Shown: positions 19,914 through 27,878 of the stretch, piece by piece
Position numbering within the stretch: position 1 is the first letter of the stretch
Layout: every line of letters begins with the position of its first letter
Assembly: GCF_020410765.1 (NCBI RefSeq)
Contig: NZ_CP084541.1
Location: forward strand, 1,731,001-1,795,000
Reading direction: 5' to 3'
Source: Streptomyces marincola
GTDB taxonomy: Bacteria > Actinomycetota > Actinomycetes > Streptomycetales > Streptomycetaceae
DNA length: 64,000 bases
Position numbers and translations under genes: made by a program
Notes under the pieces: model-generated
The model's database searches: none
Seen by the model: the letters and a program-made list of their open reading frames with translations, nothing else
Told to the model about the DNA's origin: nothing

Positions 19914-21059
19914 TCAGCCGCCCGACGTGTCCTGCTCGGCCTCGCAACCGAGCGCGGTGGTGTCCCACGGGTCGGCCAGCCAGCCATCGGGCAGCACCAC
20001 GCGGTTGCGGCCCGACGTGCGCCCGCGCGGGCCGTCCGCGCCGACCGGCCAGGGCTGGTCGAGGTCCAGCTCACCGAGCAGCGAGGCCAGCTCGTCGAGC
20101 GACGCCGCCACGGCCAGGCGCCGGCGGGACTCGGAACCTATCGAGAAGCCCTTGGTGTACCAGGCGACGTGCTTGCGGAAGTCGATCACGCCGCGCGACT
20201 CGTCCTCCAGCCAGTCGCCGAGCAGCCGCGCGTGCCGCACCATCACGTCGGCGACCTCACGCAGCGAGGGCCGCGCGTACCCGGCGGGCCCGCGGCCGTC
20301 GAACGCGGCCACCAGGTCCCCGAACAGCCAGGGCCTGCCGAGGCAGCCACGGCCGACCACGACGCCGTCGCAGCCGGTCTCGCGCATCATCCGCACCGCG
20401 TCGTCGGCCGACCAGATGTCGCCGTTGCCCAGCACGGGTATGTCGGGCACGGCCTCCTTCAGCCGTGCGATGGCGCTCCAGTCGGCCTCGCCGCCGTAGT
20501 GCTGCGCCGCGGTACGGCCGTGCAGGGCGATGGCCGTGACCCCCTCGTCGACGGCGATGCGCCCGGCGTCCAGGTACGTCAGGTGGTCCTCGTCGATGCC
20601 CTTGCGCATCTTCATCGTCACCGGCAGCCCGCCCGCGCCGTCGACCGCGGCCCTGAGGATGGCGCGCAGCAGCGGACGCTTGTAGGGCAGCGCCGAGCCG
20701 CCGCCGCGCCGGGTCACCTTCGGCACGGGGCACCCGAAGTTGAGGTCGACGTGGTCGGCCAGGTCCTCCTCGGCGATCATGCGGACGGCTCGCCCGACGG
20801 TCTCCGGGTCGACGCCGTACAGCTGGATCGAACGCGGCTTCTCCGAGGCGTCGAAGTGGACCAGCCGCATCGTCTTCTCGTTGCGCTCGACCAGGGCCCT
20901 GCTGGTGATCATCTCGCTGACGAACAGCCCCCGTCCGCCGCTGAACTCCCGGCACAGCGTGCGGAACGGCGCGTTGGTGATGCCCGCCATGGGGGCGAGC
21001 ACCACGGGCGGGTCCACGGTGTGCGGGCCGATCTGGAGCGGTGGTACGGGCTGGGTCAT
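19914..21059 (-). CDS. dus: tRNA-dihydrouridine synthase
   Basis: FMN enzyme that reduces uridines to dihydrouridine in tRNA; 381 residues. The Dus pattern is complete: LAPMAGITNAPFR near residue 21, DLNFGCPVPKVTRRGGGSAL with the catalytic cysteine, the KMRKG substrate loop, IALHGRT and VLGNGDIW, and VVVGRGCLGRPWLF binding the FMN phosphate. It corresponds to the DusB-like actinobacterial form. It is divergent from the aldo/keto reductase gene. The 211 bases downstream, up to the debranching-type gene, hold only GC-rich sequence with short inverted repeats. Confidence 0.94.
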   Translation of the reverse strand: MTQPVPPLQIGPHTVDPPVVLAPMAGITNAPFRTLCREFSGGRGLFVSEMITSRALVERNEKTMRLVHFDASEKPRSIQLYGVDPETVGRAVRMIAEEDLADHVDLNFGCPVPKVTRRGGGSALPYKRPLLRAILRAAVDGAGGLPVTMKMRKGIDEDHLTYLDAGRIAVDEGVTAIALHGRTAAQHYGGEADWSAIARLKEAVPDIPVLGNGDIWSADDAVRMMRETGCDGVVVGRGCLGRPWLFGDLVAAFDGRGPAGYARPSLREVADVMVRHARLLGDWLEDESRGVIDFRKHVAWYTKGFSIGSESRRRLAVAASLDELASLLGELDLDQPWPVGADGPRGRTSGRNRVVLPDGWLADPWDTTALGCEAEQDTSGG

Positions 21060-21137
21060 GCCTCCATTCTCCCCCCTCCGGGACGGTCGGTGGGCGGCCG
21101 GCCTGGCATCACACTCGGACGAGTGACAACCATGAAG

Positions 21138-21161
21138 CTGACAGATATTGATTTCTGTCAG
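21138..21161 (+). promoter_or_regulatory. Palindromic operator upstream of AKR-tetR
   Basis: Perfect 8-bp inverted repeat, CTGACAGA at 21138-21145 and TCTGTCAG at 21154-21161, with an 8-base AT-rich centre. It covers a possible -35 (TTGATT, 21148-21153); a weak -10 (CAGTCT, 21171-21176) follows 17 bases later, 7 bases before the reductase ATG. Size and symmetry fit a TetR operator. The tetR gene is the second gene of the operon, so autorepression is the simplest reading. Confidence 0.7.
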
Positions 21162-21182
21162 CACGCGTGGCAGTCTGACGAC

Positions 21183-22223
21183 ATGCGAAATGCACAGCAC
21201 TCCCCCGCCACTCCGGTCGTCCCGTCCACCTCTCTCGGCTCCTCGGGCCCGGCCGTCTCGGCTCTCGGCCTGGGCTGCATGGGCATGTCCGCGCTGTACG
21301 GCGCGGCCGACCGCACCGAGTCCATCGCGACGATCCACGCCGCGCTCGACGCCGGTGTGACGCTGCTGGACACGGGCGACTTCTACGGCATGGGGCACAA
21401 CGAGACGCTGATCGGCGAAGCCCTGCGCACCGCTCCCCCGGCCGCCCGCGAGCGGGCCATGACCAGCGTGAAGTTCGGCGCTCTCCGCACGGTCGAGGGG
21501 GCGTTCACCGGGTATGACGGCCGCCCCGCGGCCGTGAAGAACTTCGTGGCCTACTCGCTCCAGCGTCTCGGCCTCGACCACATCGACGTCTACCGGATCG
21601 CGCGGCTCGACCCCGACGTGCCCGTCGAGGAGACGGTGGGTGCCATCGCGGAGCTGGTCGAAGCGGGCCATGTGCGGTACATCGGCCTCTCCGAGGTCGG
21701 CGCGCGGACCGTCCGCAGGGCCGCGGCCACCGCGCCCATCGCGGATCTCCAGATCGAGTACTCGCTGATCTCCCGGGGCATCGAGGCCGAGATCCTGCCC
21801 ACGGTGCGGGAGCTGGGCATCGGTGTCACCGCCTACGGCGTGCTCTCGCGCGGGCTGATCAGCGGCCACTGGACGGACGGCCGGGTGCTCGGCGCCGACG
21901 ACTTCCGCAGCGTGAGCCCCCGCTTCGCCGGGGAGAATCTCCAGCACAACCTGCGCCTGGTGGACGCTCTGCGCACGGTGGCCGACGCCAAGGGGGCGAC
22001 GGTGGCCCAGACGGCCATCGCGTGGGTGCTGGCCCAGGGGCAGGACATCGTGCCGCTGATCGGGGCGCGCACGAGGGAGCGGCTGGCGGAGTCGCTCGGC
22101 GCGCTTGACGTTACGCTCGACGCCGACGACCTGGCGGCGATCGAACGCGCCGTGCCGGCCGGCTCGGCGGCCGGGGAGCGCTACCCGGCACGCCAAATGG
22201 CGCACTTGGACAGCGAGATATAG
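21183..22223 (+). CDS. Aldo/keto reductase, degenerate active-site tetrad
   Basis: NADPH-dependent AKR barrel protein, 346 residues from the second ATG. An ATG at 21132 would place the operator inside the gene and lacks a ribosome site. Conserved parts are LGLGCMGMS, the catalytic Asp and Tyr in LLDTGDFYG, the Lys in TSVKFG, and the C-terminal GARTRERLAESLGAL cofactor loop. The position normally occupied by the catalytic His (usual YYQHRVDP) reads VYRIARLDP, with alanine. Such variants exist in a subfamily of AKRs, so activity may be altered rather than lost. If the proposed promoter is right the mRNA is leaderless. Co-transcribed with the TetR gene. Confidence 0.88.
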   Translation: MRNAQHSPATPVVPSTSLGSSGPAVSALGLGCMGMSALYGAADRTESIATIHAALDAGVTLLDTGDFYGMGHNETLIGEALRTAPPAARERAMTSVKFGALRTVEGAFTGYDGRPAAVKNFVAYSLQRLGLDHIDVYRIARLDPDVPVEETVGAIAELVEAGHVRYIGLSEVGARTVRRAAATAPIADLQIEYSLISRGIEAEILPTVRELGIGVTAYGVLSRGLISGHWTDGRVLGADDFRSVSPRFAGENLQHNLRLVDALRTVADAKGATVAQTAIAWVLAQGQDIVPLIGARTRERLAESLGALDVTLDADDLAAIERAVPAGSAAGERYPARQMAHLDSEI

Positions 22224-22230
22224 GAGCCCC

Positions 22231-22815
22231 GTGAGTGACGTGCTGACTGCCGAGCGCATCCTCGAAGCCACCGAGGAGGTGTTGCGCCGTTACGGTCCGG
22301 CCAAGGCCACCGTCGTGGACGTGGCCCGGGTCCTGGGCGTCAGCCACGGCACGGTATACCGGCACTTCAGGACCAAGTCGGCGCTGCGAGAGGCAGTCAC
22401 CAAGCGCTGGCTGGACCGGACCACCTCGGAACTGGAGGCGCTGGCCGCCGGTCCGGGCCCGGCGGTGGACCGGCTGGCCGCCTGGCTGACGGGCCTGTTC
22501 GCCGCCAAGCGGCGCAAGGCGGGCGACGACCCCGAGTTGTTCGCCACGTACTCGGTGCTCGCCGGAGAGCACAGCGGCATCGTGCACGAGCACATCACCG
22601 AGCTGGAGCAGCAGCTGGCCCGGATCATCGAGGACGGCCGGGGCGAGGGTGCCTTCAGCGGCTCCCCCACCGCATCCCCCACCGCGGCCCGCGCCGTGTT
22701 CCAGGCCACGGCGCGGTTCCACGACCCGGCGTACGCCACCGAGTGGGCGCATGAGGAAGCCGAGGCGGAGTTCGCCGCGGTGCGCGATCTGGTCCTGCGC
22801 GGTCTGACCGGCTGA
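22231..22815 (+). CDS. TetR-family transcriptional regulator
   Basis: 194-residue repressor. The N-terminal helix-turn-helix is plain: ILEATEEVLRRYGPAKATV, then VARVLGVSHGTVYRHFRTKSAL (residues about 8-50). The C-terminal part is a TetR_C-type helical ligand domain. GTG start lies 7 bases after the reductase stop, with TAGGAG overlapping that stop, so the two form one operon. It most likely binds the palindrome upstream of the reductase and is relieved by an aldehyde or ketone substrate; the ligand is unknown. Confidence 0.9.
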   Translation: MSDVLTAERILEATEEVLRRYGPAKATVVDVARVLGVSHGTVYRHFRTKSALREAVTKRWLDRTTSELEALAAGPGPAVDRLAAWLTGLFAAKRRKAGDDPELFATYSVLAGEHSGIVHEHITELEQQLARIIEDGRGEGAFSGSPTASPTAARAVFQATARFHDPAYATEWAHEEAEAEFAAVRDLVLRGLTG

Positions 22816-22859
22816 CCACCGGCTCCGGGCGGCCCTGCCGTCCTGCCCGCGGCGCCTGT

Positions 22860-22890
22860 CTTCCGGCCCCGCCGGAGGCGGGGCCGGAAG
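22860..22890. terminator. Bidirectional terminator between tetR and glyS
   Basis: Perfect 14-bp arms (22860-22873, 22877-22890) with a GGA loop in the 84-base gap between convergent genes. Confidence 0.8.
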
Positions 22891-22899
22891 GACGCGAGG

Positions 22900-24282
22900 T
22901 CAGCAGCCGACGAGGCGGGCGGCCAGGTAGGACTCGATCTGGTCGAGGGAGACCCGCTCCTGCTTCATCGAGTCGCGCTCGCGCACGGTCACCGCGTTGT
23001 CCTCCAGCGTGTCGAAGTCGACCGTCACGCAGAAGGGCGTGCCGATCTCGTCCTGCCGGCGGTAACGGCGGCCGATGGCGCCCGCGTCGTCGAACTCGAT
23101 GTTCCAGTTGCGGCGCAGTGCGGTCGCCAGGTCCCTGGCCTTCGGCGAGAGCTGCGGGTTGCGCGAGAGCGGCAGCACGCCGACCTTCACCGGGGCGAGC
23201 CGGGGGTCGAGCCCCAGCACGACGCGCCGCTCCATCTTGCCCTTCGCGTTGGGCGCCTCGTCCTCACGGTAGGCGTCCAGCATGAAGGCCAGCATGGTGC
23301 GGCCCACGCCGGCCGCCGGCTCGATGACGTAGGGGATCCAGCGCTCGCCGGCCTCCTGGTCGAAGTAGCTCAGGTCCTGGCCCGAGCCCTTCGAGTGGGC
23401 GCCGAGGTCGTAGTCCGTGCGGTTGGCGATGCCCTCCAGCTCGCCCCACTCCGAGCCCGCGAAGTTGAAGCGGTACTCGATGTCGACGGTGCGCTTCGAG
23501 TAGTGGGAGAGCTTCTCCTTCGGGTGCTCGAACCAGCGGACGTTCTCCTCGGACAGGCCGAGGTCGCGGTACCAGTTCCAGCGCTGCTCCATCCAGTAGC
23601 CGTGCCACTGCTCGTCCTCGCCCGGCTTGACGAAGAACTCCATCTCCATCTGCTCGAACTCGCGGGTGCGGAAGATGAAGTTGCCCGGAGTGATCTCGTT
23701 ACGGAAGGACTTGCCCATCTGCGCGATACCGAAGGGCGGCTTGCGGCGCGAGGTCTGCTGCACGGCGGCGAAATTGGTGAAAATGCCCTGAGCCGTCTCG
23801 GGACGCAGGTAGGCGACCGAACCGGTGTCCTGGGTCGGCCCCAGGTGCGTGGCCAGCAGTCCGGAGAACTGCTTCGGCTCGGTGAAGGAACCCTTGTTCC
23901 CGCAGTTCGGGCAGTTGATCTCGGCCAGGCCGCCGGCCGGGGGGTGGCCGTGCTTCGCCTCGTACGCCTCCTCCAGGTGGTCCGCGCGGAACCGCTTGTG
24001 GCACGAGGTGCACTCGGTCAGGGGGTCCGTGAACGTGGCGACGTGCCCCGACGCCTCCCAGACCTCGGTGGCCAGGATGACCGACGAGTCGAGCCCGACC
24101 ACGTCGTCGCGCGAGGTGACCATGGCTCGCCACCACTGGCGCTTGATGTTCTCCTTCAGTTCGACACCCAGCGGTCCGTAGTCCCAGGCGGCGCGCTGCC
24201 CCCCGTAGATCTCACTGCTGGGGTAGACGAAGCCACGGCGCTTGCTGAGGCTGACGATGGTGTCGATCTTGTCGGCGGCCAC
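22900..24282 (-). CDS. glyS: Glycyl-tRNA synthetase (single-chain type)
   Basis: Charges tRNA-Gly with glycine. The 460-residue class II enzyme is of the alpha2, eukaryote-like type. Visible are an N-terminal GFVYPSSEIYGG, motif 2 (FRNEITPGNFIFRTREFEQ), the zinc-binding CTSCHKRF and CPNCGNKG insert, and motif 3 (GVGRTMLAFMLDAY). The GTG start gives MAADKIDTIVSLSKRRG, as expected for streptomycete GlyRS; upstream in-frame codons would add an unrelated extension. Divergent from znuA across a 182-base promoter region. Confidence 0.96.
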   Translation of the reverse strand: MAADKIDTIVSLSKRRGFVYPSSEIYGGQRAAWDYGPLGVELKENIKRQWWRAMVTSRDDVVGLDSSVILATEVWEASGHVATFTDPLTECTSCHKRFRADHLEEAYEAKHGHPPAGGLAEINCPNCGNKGSFTEPKQFSGLLATHLGPTQDTGSVAYLRPETAQGIFTNFAAVQQTSRRKPPFGIAQMGKSFRNEITPGNFIFRTREFEQMEMEFFVKPGEDEQWHGYWMEQRWNWYRDLGLSEENVRWFEHPKEKLSHYSKRTVDIEYRFNFAGSEWGELEGIANRTDYDLGAHSKGSGQDLSYFDQEAGERWIPYVIEPAAGVGRTMLAFMLDAYREDEAPNAKGKMERRVVLGLDPRLAPVKVGVLPLSRNPQLSPKARDLATALRRNWNIEFDDAGAIGRRYRRQDEIGTPFCVTVDFDTLEDNAVTVRERDSMKQERVSLDQIESYLAARLVGC

Positions 24283-24428
24283 GGTGCTCTCTTCAGGACG
24301 AAGGACGACATGGGATTGCCTCAGGTTACCGGCGCACGAGGGGGCCGCAGCAAATCGACGAGGGCAAGCCCGGCCACCCCTCGCTATCCCCCGGTAGGAG
24401 GCGCCGATCACGCCACGGTTGACACATT

Positions 24429-24465
24429 TGACAATCGTTTCCATTTGATATGAAAATGGCTGTCA
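24429..24465 (+). promoter_or_regulatory. Tandem Zur-box-like sites upstream of znuA
   Basis: Two imperfect 15-bp palindromes, TGACAATCGTTTCCA (24429-24443) and TGAAAATGGCTGTCA (24451-24465), lie 22 bp apart centre to centre, two helical turns. Against the actinobacterial Zur consensus TGAAAATGATTTTCA they match at about 11 and 12 of 15 positions. TTGACA boxes at 24419 and 24428 fit -35 elements. The downstream site reaches the znuA start, so Zur-zinc should block transcription here. Confidence 0.75.
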
Positions 24466-25532
24466 TGACCGCAAGAAGCCGATCAGGTTCCCGCTCTCGA
24501 ATATCCGCCACCGCTCTGGCCGCGGGCGTCACCGCGCTGGGCCTGTTCGCCGTCACCGGTTGCGGCTCGGACGACGGGGCGGGCGACGCGGGCGGGGGCG
24601 ACGGGCTCGACGTGGTGGCGTCGTTCTACCCGATGGAGTTCCTGGCCGAGCGGATCGGCGGGGAGCACGTCGAGGTCAGCACGCTGACCGAGCCGGGCAC
24701 GGACCCGCACGACCTGGACATCGGCGCGCAGCAGACCGCGCGGCTGAGCGAGGCCGACCTCGTCGTCTACCTGGCCGGACTCCAGCCCGCCGTGGACGAG
24801 GCCGTCGAGCAGTCGGGGGCCGAGCACGTCGTCGAGGCCACGTCGCTCACCACCCTGGCGGAGAGCGGCGGGGGCGAGGAGGAGCACGCCCACGACGAGC
24901 ACGAGCACGGCGAAGAGGACCACGGCCACGACCACGGCGACGAGGGCCACGGCCACGAGCACGACCACGAGCACAGCGAAGAGGAGCACGGTCACGACCA
25001 CGACCACGGCGGCCTCGACCCGCACATCTGGCTCGATCCCGTGAGGTACGCCGAGGTCGCCGAGGGCGTGGGCGCCGCGCTGGCCGAGGCCGACCCCGAC
25101 CACGCCGCGGACTACGAGCGCAACACCGCGGACCTGACCGCCGAGCTGGCCGCACTGGACGAGGAGTTCGCCGAGGGGCTGGCCACGACGGAGACCGACA
25201 CGTTCATCACCACGCACGCCGCGTTCGGGTACCTGGCCGACCGCTACGGCCTGCACGAGGAGTCGATCACCGGTCTCGACCCGGAGTCGGAGCCGAGCGG
25301 CGCCAGGATGCGCGAGTTGCAGGACATCGCCGAGGCCGACAACGTCAGCACCGTGTTCTTCGAGACCCTCATCAGCGACGAGACGGCGCGTACCCTCGCG
25401 AACGACCTCGGCCTTGAGACGGCCGTTCTCGACCCCGTCGAGGGAATTACGGAGGAGTCCCCGGGCGCTGACTACCTCGAAGTGATGCGCGCGAACCTCG
25501 ATGCCCTGCGCGAGGCGCTGGGCGCGTCCTGA
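24465..25532 (+). CDS. znuA: Zinc ABC transporter substrate-binding lipoprotein
   Basis: Captures zinc outside the cell and delivers it to ZnuB. 355 residues from the third of three clustered in-frame ATGs (24450, 24456, 24465); the last is favoured because the promoter and Zur boxes overlap the earlier ones and no ribosome site is present, which suggests a leaderless message. The lipobox FAVTGC puts the anchored cysteine at residue 33. The cluster A-1 fold has the metal ligands in DPHDLD, LDPHIWLDP and THAAFGYLADRYGL. A His/Asp/Glu-rich loop (codons from about 24882 to 25010) is the typical zinc-collecting loop of ZnuA. First gene of znuA-znuC-znuB-zur. Confidence 0.95.
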   Translation: MTARSRSGSRSRISATALAAGVTALGLFAVTGCGSDDGAGDAGGGDGLDVVASFYPMEFLAERIGGEHVEVSTLTEPGTDPHDLDIGAQQTARLSEADLVVYLAGLQPAVDEAVEQSGAEHVVEATSLTTLAESGGGEEEHAHDEHEHGEEDHGHDHGDEGHGHEHDHEHSEEEHGHDHDHGGLDPHIWLDPVRYAEVAEGVGAALAEADPDHAADYERNTADLTAELAALDEEFAEGLATTETDTFITTHAAFGYLADRYGLHEESITGLDPESEPSGARMRELQDIAEADNVSTVFFETLISDETARTLANDLGLETAVLDPVEGITEESPGADYLEVMRANLDALREALGAS

Positions 25533-25555
25533 CCGACCACGGAAGCGGTGACCGC

Positions 25556-26314
25556 ATGGAGACCGTCATATCGCTGGCCAAGGTGACCGCCGAGCTGGGC
25601 GGGCGCCCGGTGCTGCGCGGTATCGACCTGACCGTGCGCACGGGCGAGGCGGTCGCCCTGCTCGGTGCCAACGGCTCCGGCAAGTCGACCGCCGTCCGCG
25701 CGGCGGTGGGCCAGGTCCCGGTCACGGGCGGTGAGGCCGCCCTGTTCGGCTCCCCGGTCCGCCGGTTCCGCGACTGGGCCCGCGTCGGGTACGTGCCGCA
25801 GCGCTCCACGGCGGCCGGCGGCGTGCCGGCGACGATCCGCGAGGTCGTGACCGCGGGGCGCCTGGGCCGGCGCCGCCTGCGCCCCCTCGGCCGGGCCGAC
25901 CGGGCCGCCGTCGACCGGGCGATCGGCCTGGTCGGGCTGGCCGACCGGGCCTCGGACTCGGTGGACGCCCTCTCCGGCGGGCAGCACCAGCGGGTGCTGA
26001 TCGCCCGCGCGCTGGCCGGCGAGCCGGACGTCCTGATCATGGACGAGCCGCTGGCCGGCGTCGACCTGGACAGCCAGCAGGTGCTCGCACGAACGCTGCG
26101 GGCCCAGCTGGAGCGCGGCGTCACCGTGCTGCTCGTGCTGCACGAGCTCGGCCCGCTCCAGCCGCTGATCGACCGCGCCGTGGTGCTCGCCGACGGCCGC
26201 GTGCAGCGCACCGTGGAGCACCCAGGGCGGCTGCCCGAGACGCAGACGGCCTGCCACCCGCCCACCGACCCCGAGCCGTCCGCGCGGCCCACGCTCCAGA
26301 CCGGAATCCTGTGA
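25556..26314 (+). CDS. znuC: Zinc ABC transporter ATP-binding protein
   Basis: 252-residue ATPase powering zinc import. Walker A is GANGSGKST (near residue 40), the signature is LSGGQHQR, Walker B is VLIMDEPLAGVD, and the switch His lies in VLHELG. The C-terminal tail is proline-rich. It starts 23 bases after znuA and its stop overlaps the permease start (TGATG). Confidence 0.95.
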   Translation: METVISLAKVTAELGGRPVLRGIDLTVRTGEAVALLGANGSGKSTAVRAAVGQVPVTGGEAALFGSPVRRFRDWARVGYVPQRSTAAGGVPATIREVVTAGRLGRRRLRPLGRADRAAVDRAIGLVGLADRASDSVDALSGGQHQRVLIARALAGEPDVLIMDEPLAGVDLDSQQVLARTLRAQLERGVTVLLVLHELGPLQPLIDRAVVLADGRVQRTVEHPGRLPETQTACHPPTDPEPSARPTLQTGIL

Positions 26315-27189
26315 TGCTGGAACTCCTCGACTACCCCTTCATGCAGCGCGCCCTGCTGGCCGCGCTGCTGATCGGCGTCGCCGCCCCGGCCGTGGGCATC
26401 TACCTGGTGCAGCGCAGGCAGGCCCTGATGGGCGACGGCATCGGCCACGTGGCGCTGACCGGCGTCGCGCTCGGATTCCTGCTGAACACCAGCCCCGTGT
26501 GGATGGCCGTCGCGGTCTCCGCGCTGGGCGCGGTCGCCATGGAACTGCTGCGCTCCTCAGGGCGCGCACGCGGGGATGTCGCGCTCGCCATGCTGTTCTA
26601 CGGCGGGATGGCCGGCGGCGTCATGATCATCAATCTGGCGCCCGGCGGCTCGACGGCGAACCTGACCTCGTACCTCTGGGGGTCGGTCACCACCGTCTCG
26701 CCCGACGACATCACGGCGATCGCGTTCCTCTCGGCGTTCGTCCTGCTGATCTGCCTCGGTCTGCGCCGCCGCCTGTTCGCCGTCTGCCAGGACGAGGAGT
26801 TCGCCCGCGTCACCGGCCTGCCGGTCCGCTCGCTGAACCTGCTGCTCGCCGTCACCGCCGCGGCCACCGTCACCGTCGCGATGCGCGTCGTCGGGCTGCT
26901 GCTGGTGAGCGCCCTGATGGTGATCCCGGTGGTGGCCGCGCAGCAGGCGACGCGCGGGTTCGCGATGACCCTCGCGCTGTCCGTCGTCATCGGCGTGCTG
27001 GTCTCCGTCTCCGGGACGGTCACCTCGTACTACGTGGACGTGCCGCCCGGCGCGACGATCGTGCTCATCGCCCTGGGCCTGTTCCTGCTGATCTCCCTGC
27101 TCGCCCTGCCACTGGCCCGGCACCGCGCCCGACGCGCCGAGGGCCGGACGACCCCCGCGGCGGCTCCGGAACCCGCCGCCCACTCGTGA
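26314..27189 (+). CDS. znuB: Zinc ABC transporter permease
   Basis: Membrane channel of the zinc importer, 291 residues with about eight hydrophobic helices. Family marks are GDGIGHVALTGVALG near residue 45 and AMRVVGLLLVSALMVIPVVAAQQ near 190, the ABC-3 permease signature. A GTG three bases upstream is possible, but the ATG in the TGATG overlap is more usual. Co-transcribed with znuA and znuC. Confidence 0.94.
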   Translation: MLELLDYPFMQRALLAALLIGVAAPAVGIYLVQRRQALMGDGIGHVALTGVALGFLLNTSPVWMAVAVSALGAVAMELLRSSGRARGDVALAMLFYGGMAGGVMIINLAPGGSTANLTSYLWGSVTTVSPDDITAIAFLSAFVLLICLGLRRRLFAVCQDEEFARVTGLPVRSLNLLLAVTAAATVTVAMRVVGLLLVSALMVIPVVAAQQATRGFAMTLALSVVIGVLVSVSGTVTSYYVDVPPGATIVLIALGLFLLISLLALPLARHRARRAEGRTTPAAAPEPAAHS

Positions 27190-27257
27190 CCGCCGGGAAA
27201 GCGGCTACCCTGGCCGGGGCATGGAGCTCGGAAACCCCGGAAACAGGGAGGCCAGAC

Positions 27258-27665
27258 GTGGGGACGGCAGAACCGCCGGTTCGCGGCCGGTCGACGCGCC
27301 AGCGCGCGGCGGTGGCGGCGGCACTGGCCGAAGTCGACGAGTTCCGCAGCGCGCAGGAACTGCACGACATGCTCAAGCACCGCGGCGACTCGGTCGGCCT
27401 GACGACCGTCTACCGGACCCTCCAGTCGCTCGCCGACGCGGGCGAGGTCGACGTGCTGCGGACCAGCGACGGCGAGGCCGTCTACCGCCGTTGCAGCACC
27501 GACGACCACCACCACCACCTGGTGTGCCGCTCGTGCGGCAAGGCCGTGGAGGTGGAAGGCCCCGCGGTGGAGAAGTGGGCCGAAACGATCGCCCGCGAGC
27601 ACGGCTTCCGTGACGTGGACCACACGGTGGAGATCTTCGGCACCTGCGGCGACTGCGCCACCTGA
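27258..27665 (+). CDS. zur: Zinc uptake regulator, Fur family
   Basis: Zinc-sensing repressor of 135 residues. The winged helix holds STRQRAAVAAALAEV and VGLTTVYRTLQSLADAG (recognition helix). The metal and dimer domain shows the histidine cluster DDHHHHLVCRSCGK and the second structural pair CGDC, giving the Cys4 zinc site. GGGAGG lies 6 bases before the GTG. It is 68 bases after znuB, so it probably belongs to the zinc operon and represses itself along with the transporter. Confidence 0.95.
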   Translation: MGTAEPPVRGRSTRQRAAVAAALAEVDEFRSAQELHDMLKHRGDSVGLTTVYRTLQSLADAGEVDVLRTSDGEAVYRRCSTDDHHHHLVCRSCGKAVEVEGPAVEKWAETIAREHGFRDVDHTVEIFGTCGDCAT

Positions 27666-27878
27666 GCCGGCACACCCGCCGTTTCCTGGCCGCGGGGCAG
27701 GCTCCCGTGTCGAGCACGCCGGTGCCACCGGAGACCCTGCCCTTCCGCATACCTGAGTTCGAACTTTTCCCGCCATCACCGCGCCCGTTTCGCCACTGAA
27801 TGTCGCAGTGCGATGAGGAAACGGGAAACCTCGTTGGCGCCTTGTCCCGGACGGGACAGCTCCGACACGCTGACACTC

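Noticed and set aside
19731..21182. Long N-terminal extension of the aldo/keto reductase
   Set aside because: The extension is antisense to dus and has no reductase features; the enzyme starts at 21183.
24882..25010. Repeat-like GAGCACGAC/CACGAC pattern suggesting a tandem repeat or CRISPR-like element
   Set aside because: It is the codon pattern of the His/Glu/Asp-rich zinc loop of ZnuA, without spacers or regular unit length.
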